A stretch of 15,776 bases of DNA from DATJWY01 sp035500775 (GCA_035500775.1 DATJWY010000087.1:1-15776), one strand, 5' to 3'. Counted from the stretch's first letter, positions 5,884-13,480 are shown. Notes: generated from the sequence alone by a model not told the origin. Numbers and translations: made by a program.

Positions 5884-6366
5884 ATGATTAAAGTTCATAA
5901 CCGCACTCAGGCTATGCATACATTCATCGTCCGGCCCCTGGCAGCGGCGCAGATTCCGACGGTTTATCCGCTGGTGCGCGAGGCTGTGCCGATGCTGAGC
6001 CCGCAAAAATGGGCCAGCATGGCGTCTCGCCTTCTGGGGCAGCGCGACCGTAAGAGGGGGATCATGGTTGCTCAGGCCGCGGGGCGTCGATACCCATCGG
6101 GTCTGTTCGTTTATCATATCCAGTCGGATCTCGAATATGGTCAGATACTGACCACCGATTACATCGTAGCCCTTGATATTCTCGATCCGAGGCCGGTCGT
6201 CCGGGCTCTGCTGTCCGAGATGGATGCGCTGGCGGCCGAGTTTGGGTGCGGCGCCGTTCGTGCTATCCTGCGCGATAGCACCGGGCATCTGGCACAGGAA
6301 CTCCATGCCGCTGGGCATCTCCCGGAAGGCACGAGCGTGCTCAAGCCACTCGGGACTCCCGCCTGA
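5884..6366 (+). CDS. GNAT-like acetyltransferase-fold protein (putative)
   Basis: This protein is about 150-160 aa with a tentative GNAT acetyltransferase fold. It shows an N-terminal strand and helix FIVRPLAAAQIPTVYPLVREAV, a central strand ILTTDYIVALDI, a helix VVRALLSEMDALAAEFGCGAVRAIL, and the terminal HAAGHLPEGTSVLKPL, which resembles the last GNAT segment. The acetyl-CoA pyrophosphate loop (R/Q-x-x-G-x-G/A) is not evident, so activity is uncertain. Candidate starts are TTG 5875, ATG 5884 and ATG 5914. If the FNR box acts at -41.5 the transcript would begin near 5895, which favours ATG 5914. None has a strong ribosome site. It stands immediately upstream of phaC, separated by 74 bp, and may belong to the same low-oxygen regulon. 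Confidence 0.6.
   Translation: MIKVHNRTQAMHTFIVRPLAAAQIPTVYPLVREAVPMLSPQKWASMASRLLGQRDRKRGIMVAQAAGRRYPSGLFVYHIQSDLEYGQILTTDYIVALDILDPRPVVRALLSEMDALAAEFGCGAVRAILRDSTGHLAQELHAAGHLPEGTSVLKPLGTPA
6260..6281. repeat. Inverted repeat inside the GNAT-like gene
   Basis: GTGCTATC and GATAGCAC are perfect 8-bp arms around CTGCGC. The repeat lies about 100 bp from the 3' end of the coding region and may form an mRNA hairpin. It could be an accident of codon use. Confidence 0.5.
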
Positions 6367-6370
6367 TCGC

Positions 6371-6384
6371 TTGACACAGGTCAT
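6371..6384. promoter_or_regulatory. Degenerate FNR-like site upstream of phaC
   Basis: TTGACACAGGTCAT has a good left half-site and a weaker right one (GTCAT instead of ATCAA). It starts 4 bp after the GNAT stop and is centred about 63 bp before the phaC ATG. A TTAAAA stretch near 6403-6408 falls where a class II -10 would be expected. TTGACA at 6371-6376 could also be an ordinary -35 box. Confidence 0.35.
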
Positions 6385-6440
6385 TGGGCGGGGGCAGTTC
6401 GCTTAAAAGTCGAAGGAAACAACTGGCGGTGTAGGTCCCC

Positions 6441-8240
6441 ATGCAGGACGTTGCTACCAACACGGTTGTCGGGTTGCGGCAATCCGCTCCCGCGCCCCTG
6501 AGCACTCCGTCATCGTCTTACCACCCCAACAAACTGCCACCCCCCAAACTCACCGACCCGGACCGGGCCCTGCGCGCCTTGCTAGGTCGGTTCACGTCCG
6601 GCCTCGCGCCCGACGCGCTGTTTCTCGCCGGTCTCGACTGGATGGTGCATCTGGAACAAGCGCCATTCCGCCGTCTGGATCTGATCCGGCTTGGCTGGCA
6701 TCAGACCATGCGGCTCTGGTCCACGATCGACGTCCCTCATGTTCCGGCGATCCAGCCGCGGCCGGATGACCACCGTTTTCTGCATCCGGGCTGGCAGGCC
6801 CAGCCGTTCAACCTGTTGCAACAAGCCTTCCTCCTGACCGAGGAGTGGTGGGAGCAGGCGACCTGCGGTATTCCGGGCGTGAAGCACGTGAATGAGCGCA
6901 TCGTCTCGTTCACCGCGCGCCAGGCGGTCGACATGTTCTCGCCGTCGAACGTGCCTTGGCTCAATCCGGAGGTGATCGAGGCGACCATCCAGAGCGAAGG
7001 CCGCAATCTCATCGCGGGTTTCGGTAATTATCTGAAAGACCTGCACGAGCGGCTTTCCGGGCGGCCGGCGGACGCCGCCACGAACCGGGTGGGGCATGAC
7101 GTGGCGGTGACGCCCGGGCAGGTCGTGTTTCGCAACGAATTAATCGAGTTGATCCAGTACGCGCCGGTTGGCCCGAAGGTGCGGCCCGAGCCGGTGCTGA
7201 TCGTGCCCGCCTGGATCATGAAATATTACATCCTCGATCTCTCACCGCATAACTCGCTGATCCGCTACATGGTGAACGAGGGCTATACGGTTTTCTGCAT
7301 TTCCTGGCGTAATCCGGGACCAGAGATGGCGCAGACCGGCTTCGACGATTATCGCCAACTCGGTTTCATGGCCGCGCTCGATGCGGTGTCGGCGCTGACG
7401 GGGGCGCCCAAGGTGCATGCCTGCGGCTACTGCCTCGGCGGCACGTTGCTCACCGTCACCGCCGCGGCGATGGCGCGCGACGGTGATGACCGTCTCGGCA
7501 CGATGACCTTGTTCGCAGCGGAAACCGACTTTACGGAAGCCGGTGAGCTGCAACTTTTCATCAATGAAGCTCAGCTAGCCTTTCTGGAAGACATGATGGC
7601 GGCGCAGGGATGCCTGGATGCGCGGCAGATGGCCGGCGCGTTTCAGCTCCTACGTTCCAATGATCTGATCTGGTCGCGGGCCATCAAGACGTATCTTTTG
7701 GGTGAACGTGAATTGCCGAACGACCTGATGGCCTGGAACGCCGATGCGACGCGCATGCCGTATCGGATGCATTCCGAATACCTGACCCATCTGTTCATGG
7801 AAAATGATCTCGCGGAAGGCCGCTTCCCGGTCGATGGGCGCCCTGTTTCAGTGTCGGATATCCGCATTCCCTTCTTCGTTGTCGGCACGGAGACGGACCA
7901 CGTCGCACCGTGGCGTTCGGTGCACAAGCTGCATCTGCTGAATGACGGCGAGATCACGTTCGTGCTCACTTCGGGTGGCCACAATGCCGGCATCGTCAGC
8001 GAGCCCGGACATCCGCATCGGCGCTACCGGATCATGACGCGGCCGGCCGAGGGGCGTTATATCGGCCCGGAGGAATGGGTGCAGACGGCCCGGCAGAGGG
8101 AAGGGTCCTGGTGGCCGGCCTGGTCCGAATGGCTTGACCGGCATTCGGGGGCGCCAGTCCCGCCGCCGCCGCTTGGCGATGCGGCCAAGGGCTATCCGGC
8201 CCTGGAGCCGGCGCCCGGACATTACGTTCTCGAGGCGTGA
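6441..8240 (+). CDS. phaC: Class I polyhydroxyalkanoate synthase
   Basis: This 599-aa enzyme polymerises (R)-3-hydroxyacyl-CoA into storage polyester on the surface of cytoplasmic granules, releasing CoA. The alpha/beta-hydrolase core carries the modified lipase box GYCLGG with nucleophile C331. The catalytic aspartate is D486 in GTETDHVAPW, and the general base is H514 in SGGHNAGIVS. The N-terminal region (about 60-230, including HPGWQAQPFNLLQQAFLL) is the conserved PhaC N-terminal domain. YYILDLSPHNS and FCISWRNPG are further hallmarks. Length is typical of class I synthases, with a slightly extended N terminus. The start is ATG 6441, with only a weak ribosome site. The next gene begins within or just after its stop, so they are translationally linked. 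No phaA or phaB lies in this window. Confidence 0.96.
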   Translation: MQDVATNTVVGLRQSAPAPLSTPSSSYHPNKLPPPKLTDPDRALRALLGRFTSGLAPDALFLAGLDWMVHLEQAPFRRLDLIRLGWHQTMRLWSTIDVPHVPAIQPRPDDHRFLHPGWQAQPFNLLQQAFLLTEEWWEQATCGIPGVKHVNERIVSFTARQAVDMFSPSNVPWLNPEVIEATIQSEGRNLIAGFGNYLKDLHERLSGRPADAATNRVGHDVAVTPGQVVFRNELIELIQYAPVGPKVRPEPVLIVPAWIMKYYILDLSPHNSLIRYMVNEGYTVFCISWRNPGPEMAQTGFDDYRQLGFMAALDAVSALTGAPKVHACGYCLGGTLLTVTAAAMARDGDDRLGTMTLFAAETDFTEAGELQLFINEAQLAFLEDMMAAQGCLDARQMAGAFQLLRSNDLIWSRAIKTYLLGERELPNDLMAWNADATRMPYRMHSEYLTHLFMENDLAEGRFPVDGRPVSVSDIRIPFFVVGTETDHVAPWRSVHKLHLLNDGEITFVLTSGGHNAGIVSEPGHPHRRYRIMTRPAEGRYIGPEEWVQTARQREGSWWPAWSEWLDRHSGAPVPPPPLGDAAKGYPALEPAPGHYVLEA

Positions 8241-8251
8241 GGAATCCCGTT

Positions 8252-9670
8252 ATGGAAGCCTTGGACGTCTGCGACGACGTGATCGAGAACCGCACGTTCG
8301 ACGAGATCGCCGTGGGCGACACGGCCAGCGTCTCGCGACGCCTGGAGCGGCAGGATATCGAGTTGTTCGCCGTGGTTTCGGGTGACGTCAATCCGGCGCA
8401 TCTCGATCCGGCCTATGCCGAGACGGATCTGTTCCACAGGGTGATCGCGCATGGCATGTGGGGAGCCGGGCTGATTTCCAACGTGCTCGGCACCAAGCTA
8501 CCCGGGCCAGGCACCATCTATCTGGGTCAGGATTTGCGTTTCCACCGCCCGGTCGGCATCGGCGACACCATCACCGCGACAGTGACTGTGACGGAGAAGC
8601 TGCCGGGAAAGTGTATCCTGAAGCTCGATTGCGTCTGCACGAATCAAGACGGCAAGGAGGTCATCACCGGCGTCGCCGAGGTCAAGGCGCCAACAGAGAA
8701 GGTCATCCGGCCGCGTGTGGAACTGCCGGACGTGCGTCTCAGCCGGCATGAGCATTTCCGCACCCTGCTGGTTCGCGCGGTGCAGGCGGGGCCGTTGCCG
8801 ATCGCGGTCGCGCATCCCTGCACCGAGGCATCGCTCGGCGCGGTGGTCGAGGCGGCGCAGGCAGGCCTCATAACCCCGATCCTGGTCGGGCCGGAAGCGA
8901 AGATCCGCGCCGCCGCCGCGCAGGGCGGGCTCGACATCGGCGGATTCCGCATCGTGCCGACCGAGCACAGCCATGCTTCCGCCGCGCGCGCGGTGGCGCT
9001 GGTGCGCTCCGGCGAGGCCGCGTTGCTGATGAAGGGCTCGCTCCATACGGACGAACTGATGCACGAGGTCATATCAGCGGAGAGCGGCCTGCGCACGGAC
9101 CGACGGGTAAGCCACGTCTATCTGATGGACGTCCCGACCTATCCGAAGCCGCTGCTGGTGACTGATGCCGCGGTCAACATCGCGCCGACCCTCATCGAAA
9201 AACGAGATATCATACAGAACGCGATCGATCTCGCGCATGCGCTCGGCATCGAGACGCCGCGCGTCGCCATCCTCTCCGCCGTGGAGACGGTGACGCCCAA
9301 GATCGCCTCCACACTGGACGCGGCCGCCCTGTGCAAGATGGCAGATCGTGGCCAGATCACCGGCGGCATACTGGACGGGCCGCTGGCCTTCGATAACGCG
9401 GTGAGCCAGGCAGCCGCACGTGAGAAGGGCATTGTTTCGCCGGTTGCGGGTCAGGCGGATATCCTGATGGTGCCCGATCTTGAGGCCGGCAACATGCTGG
9501 CCAAGCAGCTCAGCTTCCTGGGCTGCGCCGATGCGGCTGGCATCGTGCTCGGTGCCAGCGTGCCGATCGTGCTCACCAGCCGCGCCGATGGCGTCCGCAC
9601 CCGCCTCGCTTCGTGCGCGGTCGCCGTCTTGCTGGCGAAGGACTTAAAAACGAAGGAACATCCCGCATGA
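8252..9670 (+). CDS. Bifunctional MaoC-type enoyl-CoA hydratase / phosphate acetyltransferase
   Basis: This fused enzyme is 472 aa from ATG 8252. The first ~140 residues form a MaoC-like hot-dog hydratase, with SGDVNPAHLDP supplying the catalytic Asp and His (D45 and H50) and the following VIAHGMWGAGLIS. Such domains hydrate trans-2-enoyl-CoA to (R)-3-hydroxyacyl-CoA, the substrate of PhaC. Residues from about 155 to the end form a phosphate acetyl/butyryltransferase domain (AHPCTEASLGAVVEAAQAGLITPILVGP, ALLMKGSLHTDELM, GQITGGILDGPLAFDNAVS), converting acyl-CoA plus phosphate to acyl phosphate. An earlier in-frame GTG (8237) overlaps the phaC stop, but ATG 8252 has GAGGA 8 bp upstream. The stop overlaps the ackA start. 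Acetyl versus butyryl preference cannot be decided here. Confidence 0.92.
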   Translation: MEALDVCDDVIENRTFDEIAVGDTASVSRRLERQDIELFAVVSGDVNPAHLDPAYAETDLFHRVIAHGMWGAGLISNVLGTKLPGPGTIYLGQDLRFHRPVGIGDTITATVTVTEKLPGKCILKLDCVCTNQDGKEVITGVAEVKAPTEKVIRPRVELPDVRLSRHEHFRTLLVRAVQAGPLPIAVAHPCTEASLGAVVEAAQAGLITPILVGPEAKIRAAAAQGGLDIGGFRIVPTEHSHASAARAVALVRSGEAALLMKGSLHTDELMHEVISAESGLRTDRRVSHVYLMDVPTYPKPLLVTDAAVNIAPTLIEKRDIIQNAIDLAHALGIETPRVAILSAVETVTPKIASTLDAAALCKMADRGQITGGILDGPLAFDNAVSQAAAREKGIVSPVAGQADILMVPDLEAGNMLAKQLSFLGCADAAGIVLGASVPIVLTSRADGVRTRLASCAVAVLLAKDLKTKEHPA

Positions 9671-10869
9671 CTGACGCCGTTCTGACCCTGAATGCTGGCT
9701 CGTCCAGTCTCAAATTCGCCCTGTACGAAAGGCAGAACAAGGATGATCTGGTCCTCTCGCTGCATGGACAGATCGAGGGGGTCGGCACTGAGCCGCATCT
9801 GATCGCGCGCGATCCCGCGGGCGCGGTGTTGGCTGAACATCGCTGGGACGATGGCAGTGCGCGAACGCACGAGACGTTCCTGACCTGGTTGCTCGATTGG
9901 ATTAGGGATCATCTCGGCGGGGACAAGCTGGTCGCCGCCGGGCATCGTGTCGTGCATGGCGGCCCAATCTACGACGCGCCGGTCAGGATTACGCCGGCGG
10001 TGATCGAGACCCTGGAAAAGTTGGTCCCGCTGGCGCCGTTGCACGAGCCGCATCATATCGCGGCAATCCGCGCTGTCGCCTCGGTGCGGCCGGATCTGCC
10101 GCAAGTGGCCTGCTTCGATACGGCGTTCCACCATGGGAACCCGCCCGTGGTCTCACGTCTCGCGCTGCCGGCGACGTTGCGCCAGGAAGGCGTGCGTCGC
10201 TACGGCTTCCACGGCCTGTCCTACGAATACATTGCCCGCCGGTTGCGCGAGGTGGCGCCGAAGCTTGCCGCGGGACGGGTCATCGTCGCGCATCTCGGCG
10301 CTGGCGCGAGCCTCTGCGCCTTGCGCGACGGGCGCAGCTTCGATAGCACGATGGGGTTCACCGCGCTTGACGGGCTGATCATGGGGACGCGCTGCGGCGC
10401 GCTCGATCCCGGCGTGGTGCTCTACCTGATGCAGTATCACGGCATGGAATCTGCTCAGATCGAGTCTTTATTGTACCACGAATCCGGACTTCTTGGGCTC
10501 GGCGGCAGCAGTGATATGCGCACGTTGCTCGCCAGCACGGAGACGGAAGCCATCGAGGCGGTGGAGAGCTTCACGTTCAGCATCGCCCGCTGGACGGGCG
10601 CGTTGGCCTCGACCATTGGCGGCATCGACGGCTTCGTCTTCACCGCCGGCATCGGCGAGAATTCCGCGCCGGTTCGCTCCCATGTCGCCAAGCGTCTGGC
10701 CTGGCTTGGTGTCTTGCTCGATGAGACAGCTAATCAGACCGGCTCAGGCCGGATCAGCGCGCCAGGCAGCGCCGTGGATGTCTGGGTCATCCCGACCGAT
10801 GAGGAAGCGATGATCGCCCGGCATGTTCTCGAGGTGCTCGTTCCGGCCACGGCCGAGAGCCGCGCTTAA
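9667..10869 (+). CDS. ackA: Acetate kinase
   Basis: This 400-aa kinase transfers phosphate between acetyl phosphate and ADP, yielding acetate and ATP. It works directly after the phosphate acetyltransferase encoded upstream. Family signatures are all present: the N-terminal LNAGSSSLKF phosphate-binding loop, GHRVVHGG, FDTAFH, YGFHGLSYEYI, HLGAGASLCA, DSTMGFTALDGLIMGTR, and GIGENSAPVR near the C terminus. Length is normal. ATG 9667 overlaps the upstream stop as ATGA and has AAGGA about 9 bp ahead, which supports this start over an upstream in-frame one. Butyrate kinase is a less likely alternative given the acetate-kinase motifs. The neighbours imply substrate-level ATP production when respiration is limited. 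Confidence 0.95.
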   Translation: MTDAVLTLNAGSSSLKFALYERQNKDDLVLSLHGQIEGVGTEPHLIARDPAGAVLAEHRWDDGSARTHETFLTWLLDWIRDHLGGDKLVAAGHRVVHGGPIYDAPVRITPAVIETLEKLVPLAPLHEPHHIAAIRAVASVRPDLPQVACFDTAFHHGNPPVVSRLALPATLRQEGVRRYGFHGLSYEYIARRLREVAPKLAAGRVIVAHLGAGASLCALRDGRSFDSTMGFTALDGLIMGTRCGALDPGVVLYLMQYHGMESAQIESLLYHESGLLGLGGSSDMRTLLASTETEAIEAVESFTFSIARWTGALASTIGGIDGFVFTAGIGENSAPVRSHVAKRLAWLGVLLDETANQTGSGRISAPGSAVDVWVIPTDEEAMIARHVLEVLVPATAESRA

Positions 10870-10929
10870 AGTCTCCGCGGCGCCGCTCTCTCGGGCCGTG
10901 TTTCCTTCGATCTGCCAAGGAATTCGTGA

Positions 10930-11709
10930 ATGATCGCATCGCCTGTCGTTGACCTCCGGGGCCGCCGCGGGCTGGTCGTGGGCATCGCCAATGAGCACAG
11001 CATTGCTGCGGGCTGTGCCCAGGCTTTCCATGCCGCCGGTGCCGAACTTGGCGCGACGTATCTGAACGCTAAGGCCGAACCTTTTGTTCGTCAGGTCACC
11101 GATCCGCTTGAGTGCGCGCTCGTGCTCCCCTGCGATGTCTGCGTGCCAGGGCAGTTGGAGGCGGTGTTCAACCGGGTGCGCTCCGAATGGGGGCGGCTCG
11201 ACTTCCTTCTGCACGCCATCGCCTTTGCACCGAAGGAAGACCTGCATGGCCGGGTCATTGATTGCTCGGCCGAAGGCTTTGCGACAGCAATGGACGTTTC
11301 CTGTCACTCCTTCATTCGCATGGCGCGTCTGGCGGAGCCGCTGATGCCCGACGGAGGCAGTCTGCTGACCGTGACCTTCTATGGCTCGGAGCGGGTCGTG
11401 GAGCATTACAATCTCATGGGGCCGGTGAAGGCAGCGCTCGAGAGCAGCGTGCGCTACGTCGCGGCTGAGCTTGGCGCCAAGGGTATTCGCGTGAACGCCA
11501 TCTCGCCGGGCCCCATCCAGACCCGCGCCGCGAGCGGCATCGGCAGTTTCGACGCGTTGCTCAACCATGCCGTCGCCGTCGCTCCGGAGCATCATCTGGC
11601 TGAGGTTTCTGATGTCGGCAGTCTCGCCGCCTTTCTGGCGAGTGATGCCGCGCGCCGGATTACCGGCACGGTGATCTCGGTCGACGGGGGGCAACACCTG
11701 ATGGCCTGA
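10930..11709 (+). CDS. fabI: NADH-dependent enoyl-[acyl-carrier-protein] reductase
   Basis: This 259-aa short-chain dehydrogenase/reductase is of FabI type. It reduces trans-2-enoyl-ACP to acyl-ACP, the last step of the fatty-acid elongation cycle. The N terminus shows the divergent FabI nucleotide loop GIANEHSIAAG rather than the usual GxxxGxG. HAIAFAP follows, then the active-site pair Y160 and K167 (Y-x6-K in HYNLMGPVKAAL) with the upstream Y151 seen in FabI. C-terminal GTVISVDGGQHLMA is standard. ATG 10930 has AAGGA about 9 bp upstream, and the gene is 60 bp after ackA. Its placement in a PHA/acetate operon suggests a second, condition-specific paralogue, which only the rest of the genome could confirm. 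Confidence 0.93.
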   Translation: MIASPVVDLRGRRGLVVGIANEHSIAAGCAQAFHAAGAELGATYLNAKAEPFVRQVTDPLECALVLPCDVCVPGQLEAVFNRVRSEWGRLDFLLHAIAFAPKEDLHGRVIDCSAEGFATAMDVSCHSFIRMARLAEPLMPDGGSLLTVTFYGSERVVEHYNLMGPVKAALESSVRYVAAELGAKGIRVNAISPGPIQTRAASGIGSFDALLNHAVAVAPEHHLAEVSDVGSLAAFLASDAARRITGTVISVDGGQHLMA

Positions 11710-11715
11710 TTGGCG

Positions 11716-11747
11716 CATGGTCCGGGGCCAGGCTGTCCCGGACCATG
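11716..11747. terminator. Bidirectional hairpin between fabI and the response regulator
   Basis: CATGGTCCGGG and CCCGGACCATG form a perfect 11-bp stem with a 10-base loop. The hairpin lies between the convergent stops at 11709 and 11755. No T-run follows on either strand, so it may stall polymerase without being a canonical intrinsic terminator, or it may protect 3' ends. Confidence 0.65.
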
Positions 11748-11754
11748 ACGAGCT

Positions 11755-12504
11755 TCAGCTTGGGGTATCGGGGCTGCCTTGTTCCGGCTCCGGCGTGCGG
11801 AAGCCGACGAAGATGTAGCCTTGCCCGCGCAACGACTTGATGATCCGGGAATCCCGCCCCCGGCCTTCGAGCTTGCGCCGCAGGCTGCCGATCATGTTGT
11901 CGATACTGCGATCGGTCGGATTGTATTGCCGCCGCAGTATGTTGATCGCCAGTTCCTGGCGCGAGACGAGCTGATTCTGATGCTCATCCAGATAGACCAG
12001 CAAGTCGAATTCCATTGACGTTAAGCGCACGAGTTGCCGCTGCGGATTGATCAGTTCCCGGCGGCTCTTGTCCAGTATCCAGGATTGCTCCTTTCCCTCC
12101 GTAATAGTGCCCGGACTAACCTGGCGGCTGCGTCGGAGCACGGCACGGATTCGGGCCAGCAATTCTCGCCGCGGGGTTGTTTTCAGCACGAAATCGTCCG
12201 CGCCCATTTCCAGGCCCATGATGCGGTCGGACGCTTCCTGGTTCTCGGTCAGGATCAGGATGCCGCCATCGAAGGAGCGACGAATTTCTGGCAGCAACCG
12301 GATGGTATCCGTGTAATCGACATTCTGCTCCATGACGACGACGGCTGGAGCGGCCTCTTTCACATATCGAATCAGATCATCCCAGCAATGCGCTCTGGTC
12401 AGGCTGAACCCATTGCTGTTCAGATATTCGGTCATGTCATCAATAAATGTGGTGTCCGGGTCAAGAAAGACCAGACTGAACGGGTGGCTTTCTTTGAGTT
12501 GCAT
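11755..12504 (-). CDS. OmpR/PhoB-family response regulator with Glu at the phosphoacceptor site
   Basis: This 249-aa DNA-binding regulator has a receiver domain (residues 10-125) and an OmpR-type winged helix (about 150-235: LTSMEFDLLVYLDEHQNQLVSRQELAINIL, RSIDNMIGSLRRKLEG, IIKSLRGQGYIFV). In the receiver the acidic pair is FLDPD (D15, D17), the conserved Thr is T86 in LILTEN, and the Lys is K108 in FVLKTT. The position that normally holds the phosphorylated Asp is E59 in VVVMEQN, and the usual Pro after the Lys is Thr. Glutamate can mimic phosphoaspartate, so it may act without a kinase. No histidine kinase is adjacent. It converges on fabI across a hairpin. The ATG at 12504 has a weak GGGA ribosome site. 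Confidence 0.9.
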   Translation of the reverse strand: MQLKESHPFSLVFLDPDTTFIDDMTEYLNSNGFSLTRAHCWDDLIRYVKEAAPAVVVMEQNVDYTDTIRLLPEIRRSFDGGILILTENQEASDRIMGLEMGADDFVLKTTPRRELLARIRAVLRRSRQVSPGTITEGKEQSWILDKSRRELINPQRQLVRLTSMEFDLLVYLDEHQNQLVSRQELAINILRRQYNPTDRSIDNMIGSLRRKLEGRGRDSRIIKSLRGQGYIFVGFRTPEPEQGSPDTPS

Positions 12505-13093
12505 CAGAATCGTCCCAAGATCTGAGCGAGCCTCTTCATCCTTGTCGCCACATGAAAAACCATACCCAAAGTTTGCCTTAAGGCGGTCTGAATAAGCTGT
12601 GCAAAACTATATATAATCTACACAACATCTTGTGATACAATCATGAGTTTGAAATGACTCTGCGCATAATCCAACAAAGAGCATTGGTTTGATTTTAGAA
12701 AATGTGCGCTATTGCGTGATGAAATATGGTTTTGCGAGATACGTTGATCGGTTTCTTTGATGGGTGAGGCTGTATACGTGCAGTTGAAGTGCTCGTTATC
12801 CTCTTTCATTTTTATTCATATTTTGCACCGGAGTATCGTGCCGGCGGCCGAAAGGCATGATGCTTCCGTCACTTTCGACTGGCGGCATCGCGCCGCTGAG
12901 TGGTCCATGTGGCCGTGCGTGCACCGGGATGATCCTGGCGCTGTCGGGATGAAGCATCCTGCGATCTTGCTGTTGCCGCGATGAATGCGCGAGCGGCCAA
13001 GCCGTCAGGATGGATGCGAAGCGGGAGATGTGCGCGTGCCAAGCGCTCTGGCAAAAGGAGCGCTTGGTGGAATTCGGGGGGGGGTGAGCTAGG
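12505..13093. other. Gene-free spacer with AT-rich tract
   Basis: About 590 bp separate the response regulator start from the 3' end of the unknown minus-strand gene. Bases 12590-12840 are clearly AT-richer than the flanks, with TATAAT at 12612-12617. GCCTTAAGGC at 12575-12584 is a perfect palindrome, and CACAA-CATC-TTGTG at 12621-12634 is a short inverted repeat. These could belong to the regulator's promoter. The remainder (12840-13090) is GC-rich and holds a hairpin at 13039-13067 and nine G at 13076-13084. Short open frames here have no recognisable protein character. A small RNA cannot be excluded. Confidence 0.55.
13039..13067 (-). terminator. Hairpin downstream of the unknown minus-strand gene
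   Basis: CCAAGCGCTC and GAGCGCTTGG form a perfect 10-bp stem with a 9-base loop, 27 bp past the stop of the gene that ends at 13094. No T-run follows, so terminator function is plausible rather than shown. Confidence 0.55.
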
Positions 13094-13480
13094 TCACGCG
13101 CGTGGGCTCGTGGCTTCTTGTCGGCCAAGGATCGCCTCGACCTGAGCAATAGTGCTGAACGGCCGCTTCGGCTCGGTTACGAGGCGCTGTACGGTCAGCA
13201 GGGCGTCCTGAATGCTGGCGTGCTCCGTGACACGGTCCTGCACGACGGAGCTCAGGCGGTCAGTCAAGATGATAACGTCAGAACAACGATCGATCAGAAA
13301 GGCCGTTGTCGCCTGGTCACTCCAGGGTGCGAACAGGCAGGCATAGCAACCATCACCGTCCGCCAGCTCGAAGGAGACTTCCCATCGGCTGAGTAGGGTC
13401 AGCGCATGACTCTCGATTTCCGAACGATCCTCGTTCGTTAGGCCGTAACTGATAGAAACACAGTGATTAACGTTTGTCAT
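13094..13480 (-). CDS. Hypothetical protein, 128 aa
   Basis: I do not recognise this protein. It starts at ATG 13480 with AGGA about 10 bp upstream and has ordinary mixed composition (SISYGLTNEDRSEIESHALTLL, then DGCYACLFAPWSDQATTAFLIDRCSDVIILTD, then a helical C-terminal part with VQRLVTEPKRPFSTIAQVEAIL). There is no signal peptide or membrane segment. The central part alternates predicted strands and helices, as in a small alpha/beta domain. It is monocistronic, with AT-richer spacers on both sides and a hairpin downstream. The coherent composition and ribosome site favour a real gene. Confidence 0.6.
   Translation of the reverse strand: MTNVNHCVSISYGLTNEDRSEIESHALTLLSRWEVSFELADGDGCYACLFAPWSDQATTAFLIDRCSDVIILTDRLSSVVQDRVTEHASIQDALLTVQRLVTEPKRPFSTIAQVEAILGRQEATSPRA

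Noticed and set aside
9613..9666. Upstream in-frame extension of acetate kinase
   Set aside because: The ATGA overlap at 9667 has a proper ribosome site and starts at the conserved N-terminal motif; the extension overlaps the Pta coding region.
12757..12984. Short plus-strand frame in the spacer after the response regulator
   Set aside because: No ribosome site, mixed AT/GC composition along its length and no family resemblance.
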